Translations under genes and position numbers: made by a program
The notes under the pieces: generated by a model
Told to the model about the DNA's origin: nothing
The model's input: only the letters and a program-made list of their open reading frames with translations
Databases searched by the model: none
In this document: positions 21,763-34,904 of the stretch, piece after piece
Layout: every line of letters begins with the position of its first letter
Position numbering within the stretch: the stretch's first letter is position 1
Assembly (NCBI GenBank): GCA_038496445.1
Contig: JALMLS010000507.1
Coordinates: 62,001 to 126,000 of the forward strand
DNA from: Trichosphaerium sp. ATCC 40318
Lineage: Eukaryota > Discosea > Flabellinia > Trichosidae
Direction: 5' to 3'
Length of the DNA: 64,000 nucleotides

Positions 21763-24700
21763 TTACTCAAGTAGGCCACTTCTGCGACGATTAAGCTTTA
21801 GAGTGCTCTTGCTGTTTGTTCTTACAAGTCTTACTCGACGTTTTTTCCTTTTCTTCTTTGGAGTCTAAATGAAACACTCAGTACACGAAAAGTAAATCTT
21901 CTACACTTCCAACATAAAGGTACTAAATACTACTACAGTACACTTGTAGTAACAGTATTCTTTCACATGTGCTCAGGCAATGGAAAATGAAAAAGTGAAA
22001 GAAAAAGAGTTATCCAAGAAATATTTTAAACGTACTGCTTTCTTTGGTGTTGGTGGATCATCTACTTCCATTTCATCCTCTTTTTCACCTTCCTCTTCAT
22101 TTTCTTCAAGTTCAGCAAGCTCTGTCAAATGGTATTGTTCGTATTCAACTGTATTCTTAACAATAAATCGAACAACAGTGATAGATTGCTTTTGTCCCAT
22201 TCTAAATTCAAGTGTTTGTTTTTTTTCATTTAACAAAACTCTTAGATGTACCTGTATGCGCGACCAATTGCTTGTTGCTCAACGGCCTTGGCTTCTGCTC
22301 TAGTACCTTGAACTGGATCCACCAGAACAATATATTTAGCGCTCATCAAGTTTGTTCCAGATGCAGATTTTGCAAGGCTAAAGCAATGTAAGCTACCACA
22401 AAAGGATTCTCAAAGTGACCACATATAAAGTCGTAATTGGCGTGTACCTCAGAAGAATAACTTTAACTGCGCTATCATTACTCTTGAAGGCTTTGATAGC
22501 TCTTTCACGTCTCATAATGTTTCTGGGACCAATTTAATAAAACCAAACAAGAAAAAGGAAAAAAATAAGAACGCACCCTTCTACCATCACTGCTGGTATG
22601 TCAACATTGTAAAGTAAATCCTGAAGTTGGTAAAGCATCTCTGAGAACTGAGAGAATAAAATAACTCTAGCTTGAGGTTCTTTAACCCATAAATCAAGCA
22701 AAAAAGTGATAATAGCAGCAAGCTTTGTTCCATAAACCAAAATACGTTCATCTCGATTCAAGTTGACATAAGCTGAAGAGCTTCCGCTCATACCATCTTC
22801 CATATCAGCTTGTCTGTATATACGATCAAGTAACAGCTCTTTTTTCCCCTTTGTCGATAAGTTACGACTCTTTAAATAGGCAGTCAACTGCTTTTTGTTC
22901 CAATCTTCAACATTCTGTATAGCTGCTGATCCACGTGTTATAAGTTTTTCTTTTTGCCATGACATATCAACTGGTTTCTATGGTAGACCATAAGTAAGTT
23001 GTACAAGACTCCTAATTGAGAAATAAAGCCACAAAGCAAAAAAATTCAAAAAAAAAAACGTGATCAGGTTCACCCACATTAAGCTCGTTAGATGTAGAGC
23101 TTTGTATCTAGTACGGATTCTCGCCGATAAAATGAAGCAAATTTGAAGAAACATTAGGCGAAAGCGTACAATATCTTTCCAGAATTCCCATTTTTTCTCT
23201 TGATGTTTCAGCTCACGTGTAACTTTTTCTATTTCTCTTGGGTATCTATCAGCACGTCCTGTAATGGCTGTTATCTCTCTTTTCAACCCTTGTGACTTTG
23301 CAATAATCTCACGATACTTCTCATGGTCAGATATATCCCAAGACATCTGAGAACAAGTAAGAAAAAGTAAAGTAACTTAACAATGCTTTCTGACTTAAAA
23401 AAGTTGAAAAAAAAACGTTGTAATCAAACAAGTTTCGTGGTTAATTTAAATTTAAACATCACTTTACCTTTCTACGCTCAGCATCCACCTCTAGAAGCTC
23501 AGCTTTAGCTAAAGGCTTCCTTTTCGCGTCTACAACAAGTTGTGACTCCATATCCTTTATATTACGCCTCATACTCGTAATAGAGTTCTAGAAGTGTAGC
23601 TAAGAGTAAGACAAAAGTTCTACTAATCAAACTGGTAATCACAACAACGTACAGAAAGAGCTGGTTTGTGATATTGTCTTTTTACATCCAGAGTAGAAGC
23701 TCCACGTCCTTCTGTATCAACAGAGATACAACACAACTTTCCAAGGTTTCCGCTATAGTGTGGATGAGGTAGATACCTTATTGATGTTTGTTCAACATCA
23801 ACAACAGCACTTTTATAAATAGCATCCTCAATTGGATGAAACTTTAGATATTTCACTTCCTAAACTCGGAAAGTAAGTTCTCAATACAAAATGTTGTTCT
23901 TCTTCTCTTTCTATTGGTTACCTGTTTATATTCTGGAATTTCTATCTCATCCTTTGCACTCTCTTTAGTATGTCTCCAATAGAGATTATTAATGAGTAAA
24001 TCAGATACAACCCAACTACAGAACATTAGTTAAGCCACAACAAACAAAAAAACCAACCAAAATTAAACCGTTCTCTTGAAGCGAACTACAACGTTTACCC
24101 AGCGATTACATCCATTTGGTAATGGATAGATATAACTCAAAAACCACTGATACGATCTGATCGTAATTGGGAGGAGGTTTAAGAAAGTGTTGATTTACTG
24201 GCAAATTCTTGAAATATAAAAAAAGTGAACTTACTTGTGGTAATCATCAAAAGAGTCATCCATCGTCCAATCTTCTTGTTTATGATATCTTCGTCTCTTG
24301 TATTTTGTTGTAGGAGGTTCTATACCACAGTATCCCCTTGGTAGAGTTTAATGCATGTGCTTTAAGAACGAATTAAATCATACCATGGTAAGCTCTTTCC
24401 AGAATAGTCAGGAAGTGCTGGAGCTTTTTCATGCGACGTATCCATCCATAGATACTGTATTATACCATCTATAACCTGTAATGAAGGGAATGGTGTCCCT
24501 AAAGCAGAATATATTAGATTGAAAGGCAAAACAAAGAGTCAAGTACCTGTTACATACCACCTATATTTAGCATAGGTGATGTCAAAAAAGATTTTCATAT
24601 CATCTTGTACAACCATCTCGTGACCCTACAGGTAGGATATATTAGAGATAGGACATCTATAGATATTTATGTACCTCATCACATATAATTCTGTGCCAGT

Positions 24701-26504
24701 AAATGTTTTCTAGAGTCGGAGAAGTGTGTTGAAGCCAACCATTTTTTTTTAGTTCAAGTAGATTCTAGAAGCGTTTAGGACTTTGTGGTTTCATTACTCT
24801 TACCGTCCGTTTGGTTGTAGCAAAATTTCCCCGTCGCCTAGCTTGATCTAAACTAGGCCTCGAGGACCCTCCAATAAAAGACTTCAGGTAGTTGCCATTT
24901 TGCAAAAAGTTATACGAAACAACAACAACATCTACGACGAAAAGATTAAATAAAGTTAACTTCAATATTGGATATTGTGGATATCCTCACCTGCGTCTAT
25001 CAAATCCTTATATGTTAGGGCACGATGTTCTTTGATAACAGTACATTTGATGACCTAAACAGAGCGTAAATGACTGATTGAAATACAAAGAATATCAAAC
25101 CTTCAAGTCAGTTTTGCTTCGTTGCTGAAGTTCATCCACCCACTGTTGACATAAGTGATTTGGACAACAAACTAAGGCTGTGTTAGGCTAATGTGCTTGT
25201 TGAACCATAAAGGAGTTACCTAAAGTAGCTTTGCTTTGGAATAAAGCAACGAAGTCTGTCTCAGTTTCCTTCCAAGTTACCCCAGCTGAAACATCTTCAG
25301 TTGATGGATTTGTAACAATTAAGCCTAAAACCTCCATCGTCTTCCCTAGGCCCATCTCATCCCCAAGAATACCTCCTTTGTATGTCAAACTATATGAATA
25401 ATCGTCTCCAGCAGCCTCTACTTCCTCCTCTGTGAGGAACTTGCTTTCACCAAGAGAAAACGATAAAGAAGGTACACGCCATTGACTCAGTAAAGAATAG
25501 TCAAACTCAGTTCTTTGATCTACGTCATCCTCTACAGATTTCATCCATGCTACAGCGTCCATTTGATACTTATATAGAGTAATATTTAACTCCTTCGGAG
25601 ATACCATCTTTGGCAATTCACGCTAAGCCAGGTGAGCTAACGAATAAAGTATACTAAAAAAAAAGCCTGAGGCTTCGTACACGTGGTAAAAATGCGTCCT
25701 TGTTTGCCAACATCTTTACTCTCTCTGCAGCACATTTCTTGTATATATCACCGGCTACTCCCCAATGTAGTAATGGTTTCTAAAAAGAACAAATCAACAA
25801 CCTTCAAAAGACACAAACAGAAATAAAACCAAGTCAAAAACAAAGAGTAAAGTACCAGCTCAATGGAGACTGAATCGTCATCACGGCTCTTGTAAATGAG
25901 CCTCTCTAGTTCGCTCATATGAATAATAATATCCCAGCGCCATTCATCGTCCGTTACTTTAGTAATATCGAATTTCCAAAGATCTCCAGGGAAGACTTTT
26001 TGTGAAAAAAAGTTTGTTGGCATCTTTGTCAATAGCCTTGAAATGTAATTATTCATAGTTAGAGACATTGATCCGTCAGGAGAATCAACTTTTACTCTCG
26101 ACTAACTCTTATGGTTAGCAAAAGGAGCTTAAACATGTAATATACGCCGTACATAGTATTCATAAGCCTTCGTGGGATGTTTAATCAACCTACTGCCGTA
26201 TTTCATTTGCTCACCGTGTACACTAACCCATTGGAATAAACTATCCCTAGAAACGGCAAGCCATTGGCGCTAACGCGTAATAATCAGATTTTACACTTGT
26301 AGTTAAAACGGTTTCGGCGAAAAACGATCGTACGCTAACTAGACCGGCCAAAGGTACTTCAGGACGCTCAAGCTCAAGGAATATCATAAGTAGCACTTCG
26401 TAAGGTACAAATGGGCATTCTTCCACTTGTCGGGAGTTATTGATCGCCTCATTTAGCTCTGGTTGGAGCTGACGCTTTTTGGTAGGCTCTGTTGCCGCCT
26501 CCAT
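21763..26504 (-). CDS. F-box / SAP / SNF2 helicase
   Basis: The start ATG is the complement of 26502-26504. Residues about 30-75 are an F-box (CPFVPYEVLLMIFLELERPE). SNF2 motifs follow in order over many exons: KYQMDAVAWM, the Walker A GGILGDEMGLGKT, DVVVVSYNFL, the Walker B box ICDEGHEM, WYVTGTPFPS. After a helical linker, a SAP motif (WNKKQLTAYLKSRNLSTKGKKE) precedes helicase-C motifs ARVILFSQFSEML, SGTNLMSAKYIVLVDP and QQAIGRAYRMGQ. The last exon is a strongly basic tail with PKKKRKKRRVR, a likely nuclear signal. Arabidopsis has an F-box/SNF2 protein (At3g54460) of similar type. A role in chromatin remodelling coupled to ubiquitin ligation is inferred. More than 15 introns, several edges approximate. 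Confidence 0.85.
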
Positions 26505-27183
26505 CTTGTTAATGATTAACTGAGACTATCAAACTTAACAAAAAAAAATGATGTTAAACTTTAATTCGAAGAATCAGCGCCACTTGTTTCACTCTCAAGC
26601 TCTTTTTATTGTTTGTTGTTGCACTTAATCCTGTGGTTTACCACTGCGATAATATAAGGGGCGGAGCAACAAAGAAATACCTCACATAACAAGTGCGCAC
26701 GTAAAATGATGGTAATAAAATGAGAATGCTAGAATTTTCGCGCCATTTTAACCCTTGGTTCACTTGGACACCTGGTTGCCCTCCGCGACAAAGTAATGTT
26801 TAGTGAAGCCAAAGGGTTTAGTGATTAACAGATAATTTATGTTGGAAATTCTAGTACGACTGTAAAGGAAACTGGGGAGCCTACGTTGCTTTCAATATGA
26901 TAAATTGTATTTGAAGCTTATGGTTTAATTTTAGGTCGTAATGCCGCTCATCGGTTGAATGTTAGCGCTCAACCTGCCATTACCATAAAACCAAGAATGT
27001 CCACCAAACAATGTTCTATTATTGCCCAGGCGATACCTATGTACCAGGTACCAAGGGCGCTACTTGTTAAAGACTCAGCTGCGCCCACGACACTATGCCA
27101 TATTTATGGATACTGTAAATGCCCTCACAGTCAAAATAAGTACTGCCAACACTAGATAATTCGAAACTACATTGCTGGCAGTG
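26505..27183. other. Divergent promoter region
   Basis: Lies between the SNF2 gene (minus) and the F-box-like gene (plus). A 66-codon open frame at 26955-27155 has no family resemblance and I do not call it. Nothing else is seen. Confidence 0.45.
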
Positions 27184-28038
27184 ATGGAATCAAAAACAAG
27201 AATGATTGAAGTAAAACAAGGGAATACAACACTTACAAACATCATTACTGATGTATTCTACGAAATACTACAAAACCTACTGTCTACAAGTGCTTTGAGT
27301 TGTGTACAACTCAAATCAACTAACAAACAAATGAAAGAGCAAATTGAGAAATATTTTGGCTCTACAACAAACCTCAAATCATCAGTGTATTTTAGCTTGC
27401 TGTGTCCGAGCATGGTACCGTTATTAATACCAAATATTATTTCGGGCAACATGAAATTCATTTCAACCAACAGTGAAGCACTGTGTTTAGGTGATGATTT
27501 TATTGACTCTTTTTATCCTTTATTTGAAGTATTCGAAAACATAGAATATGCAGAAACGACTTCAATGGTTCTTCCAAAACATTGTTTGTGTGGTTGTGGT
27601 AACTTTTGCTCAGTAACTATAGACAAGACACGGCTTTGTAAGTACTGTTCAGTACATTATGACGAAGATGAAGAAGAAGAAAGTGATGATGAGGATATTG
27701 GAGGTGAAGAAAAAACACTAAATAAGAAGATACATTACCACAGCTGTTCGGAATGTGATGATGCTAGCAATGTACATTTTCTATGGAAAGGCAGAAACTT
27801 GTGTAATGACTGTATTACAGCATATGCCCTCCGTTTTATGAGATACTGTATTAAGCATAAAATGATTTGGTTAAAGACATGTGACACATCTGACTCAGAC
27901 TACAACGCTGTTGTTGGTCACCTTGAAGAAAATTGGGCTGTGTTTGATATAAACCAATATGTAGTCTATAATTTATGGAACATGGGGAGTATGAATGGCA
28001 CCTTAGGCGTATGGTTTTGTATGAAACAAAATGTATGA
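27184..28038 (+). CDS. Intronless F-box-like protein with Cys clusters
   Basis: The first ATG in frame is 27184 (MESKTRMIEV). An F-box-like N-terminus is seen (ITDVFYEILQNLL...CVQLKSTNKQMKEQIEKYF). The middle has CLCGCGNFCSV and CKYCSVHY, then an acidic stretch (DEDEEEESDDEDIGGEE), then CSECDD and CNDC. Paired cysteines suggest one or two zinc-binding knuckles. There are no introns over 855 bp, while flanking conserved genes are dense with them. This fits acquisition from a giant virus or retrogene formation (inference). Substrate unknown. Confidence 0.6.
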   Translation: MESKTRMIEVKQGNTTLTNIITDVFYEILQNLLSTSALSCVQLKSTNKQMKEQIEKYFGSTTNLKSSVYFSLLCPSMVPLLIPNIISGNMKFISTNSEALCLGDDFIDSFYPLFEVFENIEYAETTSMVLPKHCLCGCGNFCSVTIDKTRLCKYCSVHYDEDEEEESDDEDIGGEEKTLNKKIHYHSCSECDDASNVHFLWKGRNLCNDCITAYALRFMRYCIKHKMIWLKTCDTSDSDYNAVVGHLEENWAVFDINQYVVYNLWNMGSMNGTLGVWFCMKQNV

Positions 28039-28342
28039 TTGTCAGATAAACTCTATTAGTTCTTAACTTCAACATGTCTACTAAAATCTGAACTAAAGTT
28101 ACAAGCATTACAATAAAACACAAAGATTGTGGCAGAGTTATTATAGTTTTTATTGGTTCAATTCTGGGTTACATGAAACAACAAAAACGCTTGACCTTGA
28201 TGATACTGTAGTTCTATTTATTAAGCTTTATTTGTTACAAAACGCACATCTGATTCATCTTACCAAAGTCAAAGGAAGATAAAACAAAAAATGTGGAGAA
28301 AAAAAACCTTTGTGTTCAGCTCTTCTATTGCTAAGCATCCTA
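28039..28342. other. Intergenic, convergent 3' ends
   Basis: Between the F-box-like gene and the CRAL-TRIO gene. I see no gene in it. Confidence 0.5.
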
Positions 28343-30560
28343 TTACATAAAGATAGTATAAGCTTGTAGACCCAAGTGAATTATAACAGCAAACAAGATA
28401 ATATAAGTATATATGCTTGTAGAACTTGAAGAACCAACATTGTTGTAAGTAGCTTTCATCTTTTTAGACAAAGCACGGATTTGAGTTTGAAGAGCTGTAA
28501 CTTGAGCCTCTATGCTCTCCAACTTTTTACGTGTCTTTTTAGTATTCTTAGTGCTCTTTGTACTACCAGTACTCCTTTAGTAAACAGTAAGTAAACAAAG
28601 AATGATATTGACTTAAAACGTAGAACGTTTTGTTCAAAAACTATTAGTAGTGTCTACGTGAGTAAAGTGATCAATTGCGAGTAGATGAATGTTCAAGTAG
28701 CTGTCCAATGACGCGTAAATTCCAAAAAAATCCAAACTTTAGTCTGTTTTTTCAATCGAATTTCACAGACGTACTTTGTGCTGTTTTCTTCGTCTTTATG
28801 CTTATGTAAAGAACGTCTAGAAGATTTTCTAATATGAAATTATACAGTGGTAAACTTCAATAAAATGATTCAACTCATAAGAGAGTACTAAAAGCGTACG
28901 AAGGCACTCTGAGGCTTGAGCTTTGTGAAGCATTACTCTTCTTTGTTATAGAGTCAGCATGATCTTCAGGATCACCCTCAGTATTCTCCCCTTTATCACC
29001 ATGATCAGCGCTCTTAGAGTGCCTGTGTTTACTAAACATGAGTCAATAAACTTTGAAAAAAAAAAACATCATAGGAGTGAAACCACACCACGTCACGTGA
29101 TATGACTAAAAGAATGTGATATGCTAGCTTACCCTTTCTTATGTTTCTTACTCTTCCTTTCAGTCTTAGGTTCTTCAATTTGGACTACCTCCTCCTCTTC
29201 TTCGGACTCCTCAAAATCTCTAATTAAAAAAAGTTAAAAAAACACCCTTATGTAAGAATATGACTTACGCATTGTCTCCCCATGGGTCATTACGAGGCTC
29301 AGGGGCTTCATAAGTACCACCAAACTGGCTTGGTAAGTTATCCTCATCAATCACACGAAGCAACCGCTTTTTATAACCGGAGGTACCAAGAAAGTGTACC
29401 TTTGAAATAATAACAGTTAGCCAATGTTTCAAAGCCATAAAAAAACACGTGTTGCACGTGTCTGTCACATGTACCTTAGCAACAGTGTTTTTATCCAAGA
29501 ATAAGCTAATTGCACGCCAAAATGCATCGAATAACCATGAGTTATAAACCAAGAAACAACATCCCAATCGCTCTGGGTAGTAATCTTGTAAAATTTGTGC
29601 TACACTCTTAACCAAGTTCAAATCAGTATTTTTGTTTTGAGAATCCTAAAATAATACTATTTAGCATGCAAACCGATTAACATAATGTTAGATATAGGTT
29701 ACATATCTTCAAATTAAATGAGAGGTGAAGCTCAAAGTCAAAAAAAAAGATTGGGTTTTCACTTAAATAGCCCTTGTCAAGAAAAAAAAAATCGCACTTT
29801 GAAGTCTACAATGACACATAAACGCTCCAATCCGTCTACCATTAGATCATTGCATATGTATTCCATAAGATATACAAACTCTATTATAAATAACGGGGTT
29901 TAGGAACAGTACAAGACAGGAAAATAAACGGAGAAAAAAAACCACAAATTCTTGAAAAATCAACATTAAACGCACCTTTGTGAATTTCTGACTCGACACG
30001 TTTCTTTGGGTGATGATATTTTATTCTACGCAACGTTAAAAGACTTGTATCTTAATAGTGTCAAAGAATTATAATCTGTTTTTTATCTCTAAAACAATGT
30101 ATTCGCAACTAAAACGCACCTTGTGACTATTACAGGGCGATTGAATTTATCCGGTTTGGGTAAAATGTAATAAGTTCCCCATCGCTTTAAAGTGTTTTTA
30201 TGGTCTTTAGTACTACCTATAATTACTGTTATTACAGTTTGTGACGTAAATCGTGCCAAATTCGTGGCGCCAGGCGGCGTAGTTGGTAAACATGAGTAAA
30301 GATTTGCTCAACGAGTAGTTTCTAGCGCGCAAGAACCGGTACAAAGACGCTTCAGACACGTCAATGTTTACGTCGTCTTGGTATTCAGGGTGCTCTTGTA
30401 GTAATTCGCCCACGGCATCTTTAAATTCAATGTATACCTTTCATTGTTGTTAAAACGCCAAAAAGTAAAAGACCAGATTTGTTTTATAACCACGTACTTG
30501 TTTCTGCTTCTCCGTTGGCGGATCTGGTAGAGTATTATATTTACTACCTTCGTCAGCCAT
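28343..30560 (-). CDS. Sec14-like CRAL-TRIO protein, tail-anchored
   Basis: The start ATG is the complement of 30558-30560 (MADEGSKYNTLPDPPTEKQ). CRAL-TRIO-N: ASLYRFLRARNYSLSKS. Lipid-binding core: VAQILQDYYPERLGCCFLVY, FDAFWRAISLFLDKNTVAK, and DNLPSQFGGTYE, which matches the Sec14 LP.eyGG element. Several small exons of charged sequence follow (28560-29230), then a coiled coil (KKLESIEAQVTALQTQIRAL) and a C-terminal hydrophobic anchor (YTYIILFAVIIHLGLQAYTIF). A phosphoinositide or lipid transfer protein held on a cytosolic membrane face is the likely role. Stop is the complement of 28343-28345. Confidence 0.85.
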
Positions 30561-30833
30561 TTATGACACTAAGTATTGTGTGGTAACGTAAATAAAAAGC
30601 CAAACAAAAAAGTCAAAAATAGTAAGCAGGCTAATTTGGATGAGTGAGTTCTTAGCGATTCATAAAGTTATTTACGTGCGAGACAATCCCTCAGGTAATA
30701 GTTGTGATGTTTTACACAGGCTACACCAAACAGTACAATTCTGATTTTAAGCGTTTTTTTTTTTCACTTTTTCTACATTTAGTTTCTGATTGTTTTCTTT
30801 TTACATGGTTTGTTGGTGATTGTTGAAGGTACC

Positions 30834-32576
30834 TTACCATCCACCGCCACCACCACCACCGCCAAATGAAGATCCACCTCCAAATGATGAACTACCTCCA
30901 CCACCTGAAGACCTGGCTGGATTTCTGCTTGCGAAACTGCGATCATTTGCAAATGAACCAGTGTAACCTGGTTGTGCCCACGTGTTAACCATTCTGTTAG
31001 ATACATATCTAAATTATCATGTGAGTATACAACAACAGTAACAGTGAAAGGTTTAAAAACTACATACCTCGGATAGTGCATGTGCATCATCCATAAATGA
31101 AATCGAAGCTCTGCAGCAGACATTGGTGCCACACCTGGCCCGTGTGCGTGAGTCTGTGTCATATTAGTTGCTGTATTGTTGACACTCTTAGGAGGTCTTC
31201 TAGGTTGACTAGGTTCCCCAGCTGCGTCTTTACGGCAAATAGGACATTTATCAGACGTCTAACAGAAGTTAGAAAGCTCAAAAAAAGAAACAAAAGGTAT
31301 TGTTTTTGAACAACAATGTAAAAAAAATTCACTGAAAACCAGGTTTGTGATATGTCAGTGTCGACGTGTCAAAATGACTCATAATATTTTTGGTTTGCTG
31401 TAACATTGAAAAACAAAACCCACTTATATATATTACCTTCATCCACTCTAATAGACATGCTTTGTGGAATTTGTGCCCACAATTCAACACAATTGCTGGT
31501 TCCTCTTCTTTTTCCTTTTTTCTATCAGAATCATCTTCACTATCTTCTTCTTTTTTATCAAAATCGTCGAGGCAAATAGGGCACTGCTTCATTAAGTACT
31601 TGTTCGCTTTTTTAAGCTTTTCTATTTTTTTCAATTTTTCTCTGCAATCCTTGTACTCGATACGTTGCTTGTTACCTCTCCAGATCAGCCACACAAATAC
31701 AAATCCGCCACATCTAAGAAGTAAGAAAAGTTAATAACATTCAACACCAAAAAGGTGATTGTAGGCAAGTATCACGTGCACAAAAAGACATACACAAACA
31801 TCAAACCAACAAAAACGTCATCCCATGTGAGCGCATTAATATCCTCTCCATTAAGTACATCACGTATTAGTCCTGCTCCTAGAACTATAGCATCACCATA
31901 ATCACCTAAACAAAATAAGAAAGCCACACAACATCAGGAGAAAACGATTAAAAAAAAAACCAAAAAAAGTCTTTTTTGGCTGTTTCGTACCGTCTTTAAG
32001 GTCTGGCTTCATTCTGTTTATGACATCAATAGATAAGCTATCAGTGAGCATATGTTTAACGTCACTTCCAGTGGAAATGTATGCATAGCGGTCATTTATG
32101 GAAAGAAAGAAAACAATTCCACTCTGACAATCTGAGTGTCCTACGCCCCATTTATCATGAAGACGTTTGGCGAACCTCTTTGCTGCCTGTACAAAAGAGT
32201 AAATAATGTTAAAATGGTTAATAGTTATTAATTTACACTCTCTTTTGTTTCTCGTGAACTGTACTGCATGCGTGATATCACAACGATGGCTAACTGAGTT
32301 TCTCTTCCACAAGCGAGTTTAATATCGCTCACTTCGTGTATTATTGCGTCTACTTTCTTTGCGTATTGTTTTGAAACGAATTTGTTAGGGTTACAAAAAA
32401 ACGACTTCTTTGTACGCCCACATTGTTCATAGTCCTATTTTTATTCATAAACAGCGTAATTAATAGTAATAACGTACTTTTACAGGGTTTGGAATATCTT
32501 CTACACTCCATTTTTTATGGGCGCTGAGCGCAAATGCTGTAGCTACTATCAATGCTACTAAAGCAATCAATTTCAT
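30834..32576 (-). CDS. TPM-domain RING-H2 membrane protein
   Basis: The start ATG (complement of 32574-32576) opens a signal peptide (MKLIALVALIVATAFALS). A TPM (TLP18.3/Psb32/MOLO-1) domain follows: LAIVVISRM, FAKRLHDKWGVG, GIVFFLSINDRYAYISTG. Then comes a hydrophobic segment near 31780-31690, a lysine-rich linker, and a RING-H2: CPICLDDF...LNCGHKFHKACLLEW...CPICR, with an acidic insert (DKKEEDSEDDSDRKKEKEE) between the first cysteines and the CxH. The C-terminus is Ser/Gly-rich ending in a run of glycines and Trp, as in bacterial TPM proteins. Probably an E3 ligase with a lumenal TPM domain. Its start codon is 17 nt from that of the divergent ankyrin gene. Confidence 0.85.
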
Positions 32577-32593
32577 GTGCTGACTGGATCAAA

Positions 32594-34904
32594 ATGACAG
32601 TTGAGTACAAAGGCACACTTAATAGCTTATACTTAATCACGCTGACACTGGTACCAGAAGACACCATGGAACTCGATAAACGAGAAGAACGTGACACCAA
32701 GCTTGAAGAAATATGTAAAGGACTAATACCTAAAAACCACATTATGAAGCTAATGAACCTCACTGGGATATGGCCAGGTACCGTAACAGAACGCCAAAGA
32801 AGTTTTAGTCTCTTCTTGGAACGTACCTTTTTTGACATGCTACAGGCGGGTTTCTGGCCACTTTGCCAGTATCACCAGAGCATATTGACGCAATGAAGCC
32901 AATAAAAGCGATTACAACAAGCGTAGGCTTGACAAATCCTGACATGCCAACAGGCATGCAAGCAATAGCTCCAGAACTAACCAGGAATCAAGGTACGTGA
33001 CTGTGCTTCGCCGTAATGCCTTTGTTTATGAGCACCACTAGATCCCGCTCCTCCTGGATTGGAAGCAATTTCGTACTCGTGTACACTTGGTTCACGAGCA
33101 CCACGTGCTGTTCCTGATGGTTAGAAACTACATCTATTTTTTGTTCATTTTATTAAATGACTCCCAAGGTAGCGCTGGTTATGGATACGAAGTTATGGTA
33201 TTGGGCACTGAAGCAGAACAATGGCACATGTCTCTTCATAATATACTCCTTCCTGATGAAATCAAACACGGCACGTTCGAGTAAAAGCAAGAAAAAAGAG
33301 TTTGCTGCGAAAAACTGTCAAAAAATATTTTGTTTTACACCTAACACTCTTTAATAAGATATTGATGTGCTTGGAAAAGTTGAGGAGTATGGTTTTTGTA
33401 TCTACTACAACGTTCAAATAGCTAAATCAACTCACAAACATTTTTTGGTATGCAACGGCAGTGGCCTCTTCTATTCTTATTTTTATCCTAGATAACGAAG
33501 CCAGATGGCCGTTGCCCACTCCCCGTTGAAGACTCAGTATCATATGGCAAGTTCAAGATATTGATTGCAACTGCTATTACTATAGACGAACTATGCCATT
33601 GTCTGCTTGAGAAGGAAGGCTACAAGCACGTGATAGATGCTCTATACTCAAAAGGCATTGGCCAATGTAGTCAACTTGCTAGAGCTAGTGTAGTACGTAC
33701 AAGAGTTTCAGATATTAATAAAATTGCTTACCGTAACACTTTACTGTAAAGGTACCCAAGGCAAAACTCTTTTCAGATGAAACATTTAATGCTATACGAA
33801 CTGGAGATTTAACAACCCTACAATCTACCATTGATAAACGTACTCATCTCATTAACAACCGGCTTCTAGACATAAACAGCTTGGAGTAACAATACTAGTT
33901 AGGGACTCTTTAGATAAATCTCACGAAAATAAGGCTATGCGCACCTTCATACTAGGCACGTGTTTTTTTTTCGTTTTACAGTGAATAATTGGTTGTTTTT
34001 ACAGGCTCTACAATTTCCACTGGTGTTCACCATCCACTTGTTTTGGCAGCTAGTTGTAAAAACCTTGATGCTTGGAAAATGTTATACGACTCAAAGTTAC
34101 CTATGATGACACCAGTAACAATAGCTGACGGAAGGAAAAACCCAATCAGTGCGTAACAAACACAATTATTTTCCGGTAACAAATAAAGTTGATATTCTAT
34201 TATAGGTGCATCTCTTGTTATAGCGCTACTAAGCGGTAATCATGTATTGGTTGACTACATATTGAGCTTGGAAAAAGCACCTGATGTGAACAAAATAACT
34301 AACTATGATAAATCTAGAGCACCGCACATGGCGTGCATGAGGTAAAGGTTAAGCAATGTCTGACACTTTATATAAACATAAACCTAGTGGAGACGTACCA
34401 GAACTGTTTAAAGTACTACATAAGCACAAATGCGACCTCAGCATTCAAACACCAAGCGGTAAGATTACTATCAAGTGTTTTTTGCTTATTTTAATGTAGG
34501 TGCAACTGCGCTTCACTTGTTGGCTCAATTCGGTCACACTGAGGCTATGAAGTATATCCTAAGCGTGGACAAAAGCTTTGTTAACTCTGTACGTTGATGT
34601 TATTAGATTATTCTTATTTGTCTAGGTTGATTGTCATGGCGCTTCAGCTTTACATTTGGCTTGTGTAAGAAACTTTCCACAATGTTGCACGTGAGTATTC
34701 GTTGTTATTTTTAGATGTATTTCTAATTTTATTGTAGTATATTGAAGAATGAAGGAATAGATATAAATATTGTGGCCAGAGGATTAAAAGCACACGAATT
34801 AGCAATGCAGTGTACGTTTTTGTTTTTTTTGATACTTTGTGATTTGTTTAATTAAGAAAATAGTTGGAAATGAAGCGTGTGCTATGGCAATCTTATCAGA
34901 CTAA
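32594..34904 (+). CDS. Ankyrin repeat protein
   Basis: The first exon MTVEYKGTLNSLYLITLTLVP starts at 32594. Exons to about 33760 encode a region I do not recognise (YGYEVMVLGTEAEQWHMSL, VLGKVEEYGFCIYYNVQI, ATAITIDELCHCLLEKEGY). The C-terminal half is ankyrin repeats: ISTGVHHPLVLAASCKNLDA, SLVIALLSGNHVLVDYIL, SGATALHLLAQFGHTEAMKY and HGASALHLACVRNFPQCCT. Ankyrins bind protein partners; the N-terminal domain would decide its role. Introns are short. Stop at 34902-34904. Confidence 0.8.

Noticed and set aside
26955-27155. Plus-strand 66-codon frame before the F-box-like gene
   Set aside because: No ATG-context support, no family and no exon link; likely chance in promoter DNA.
31390-31734. Plus-strand Ser/Phe-rich open frame
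   Set aside because: Antisense of the acidic, Lys-rich RING region.
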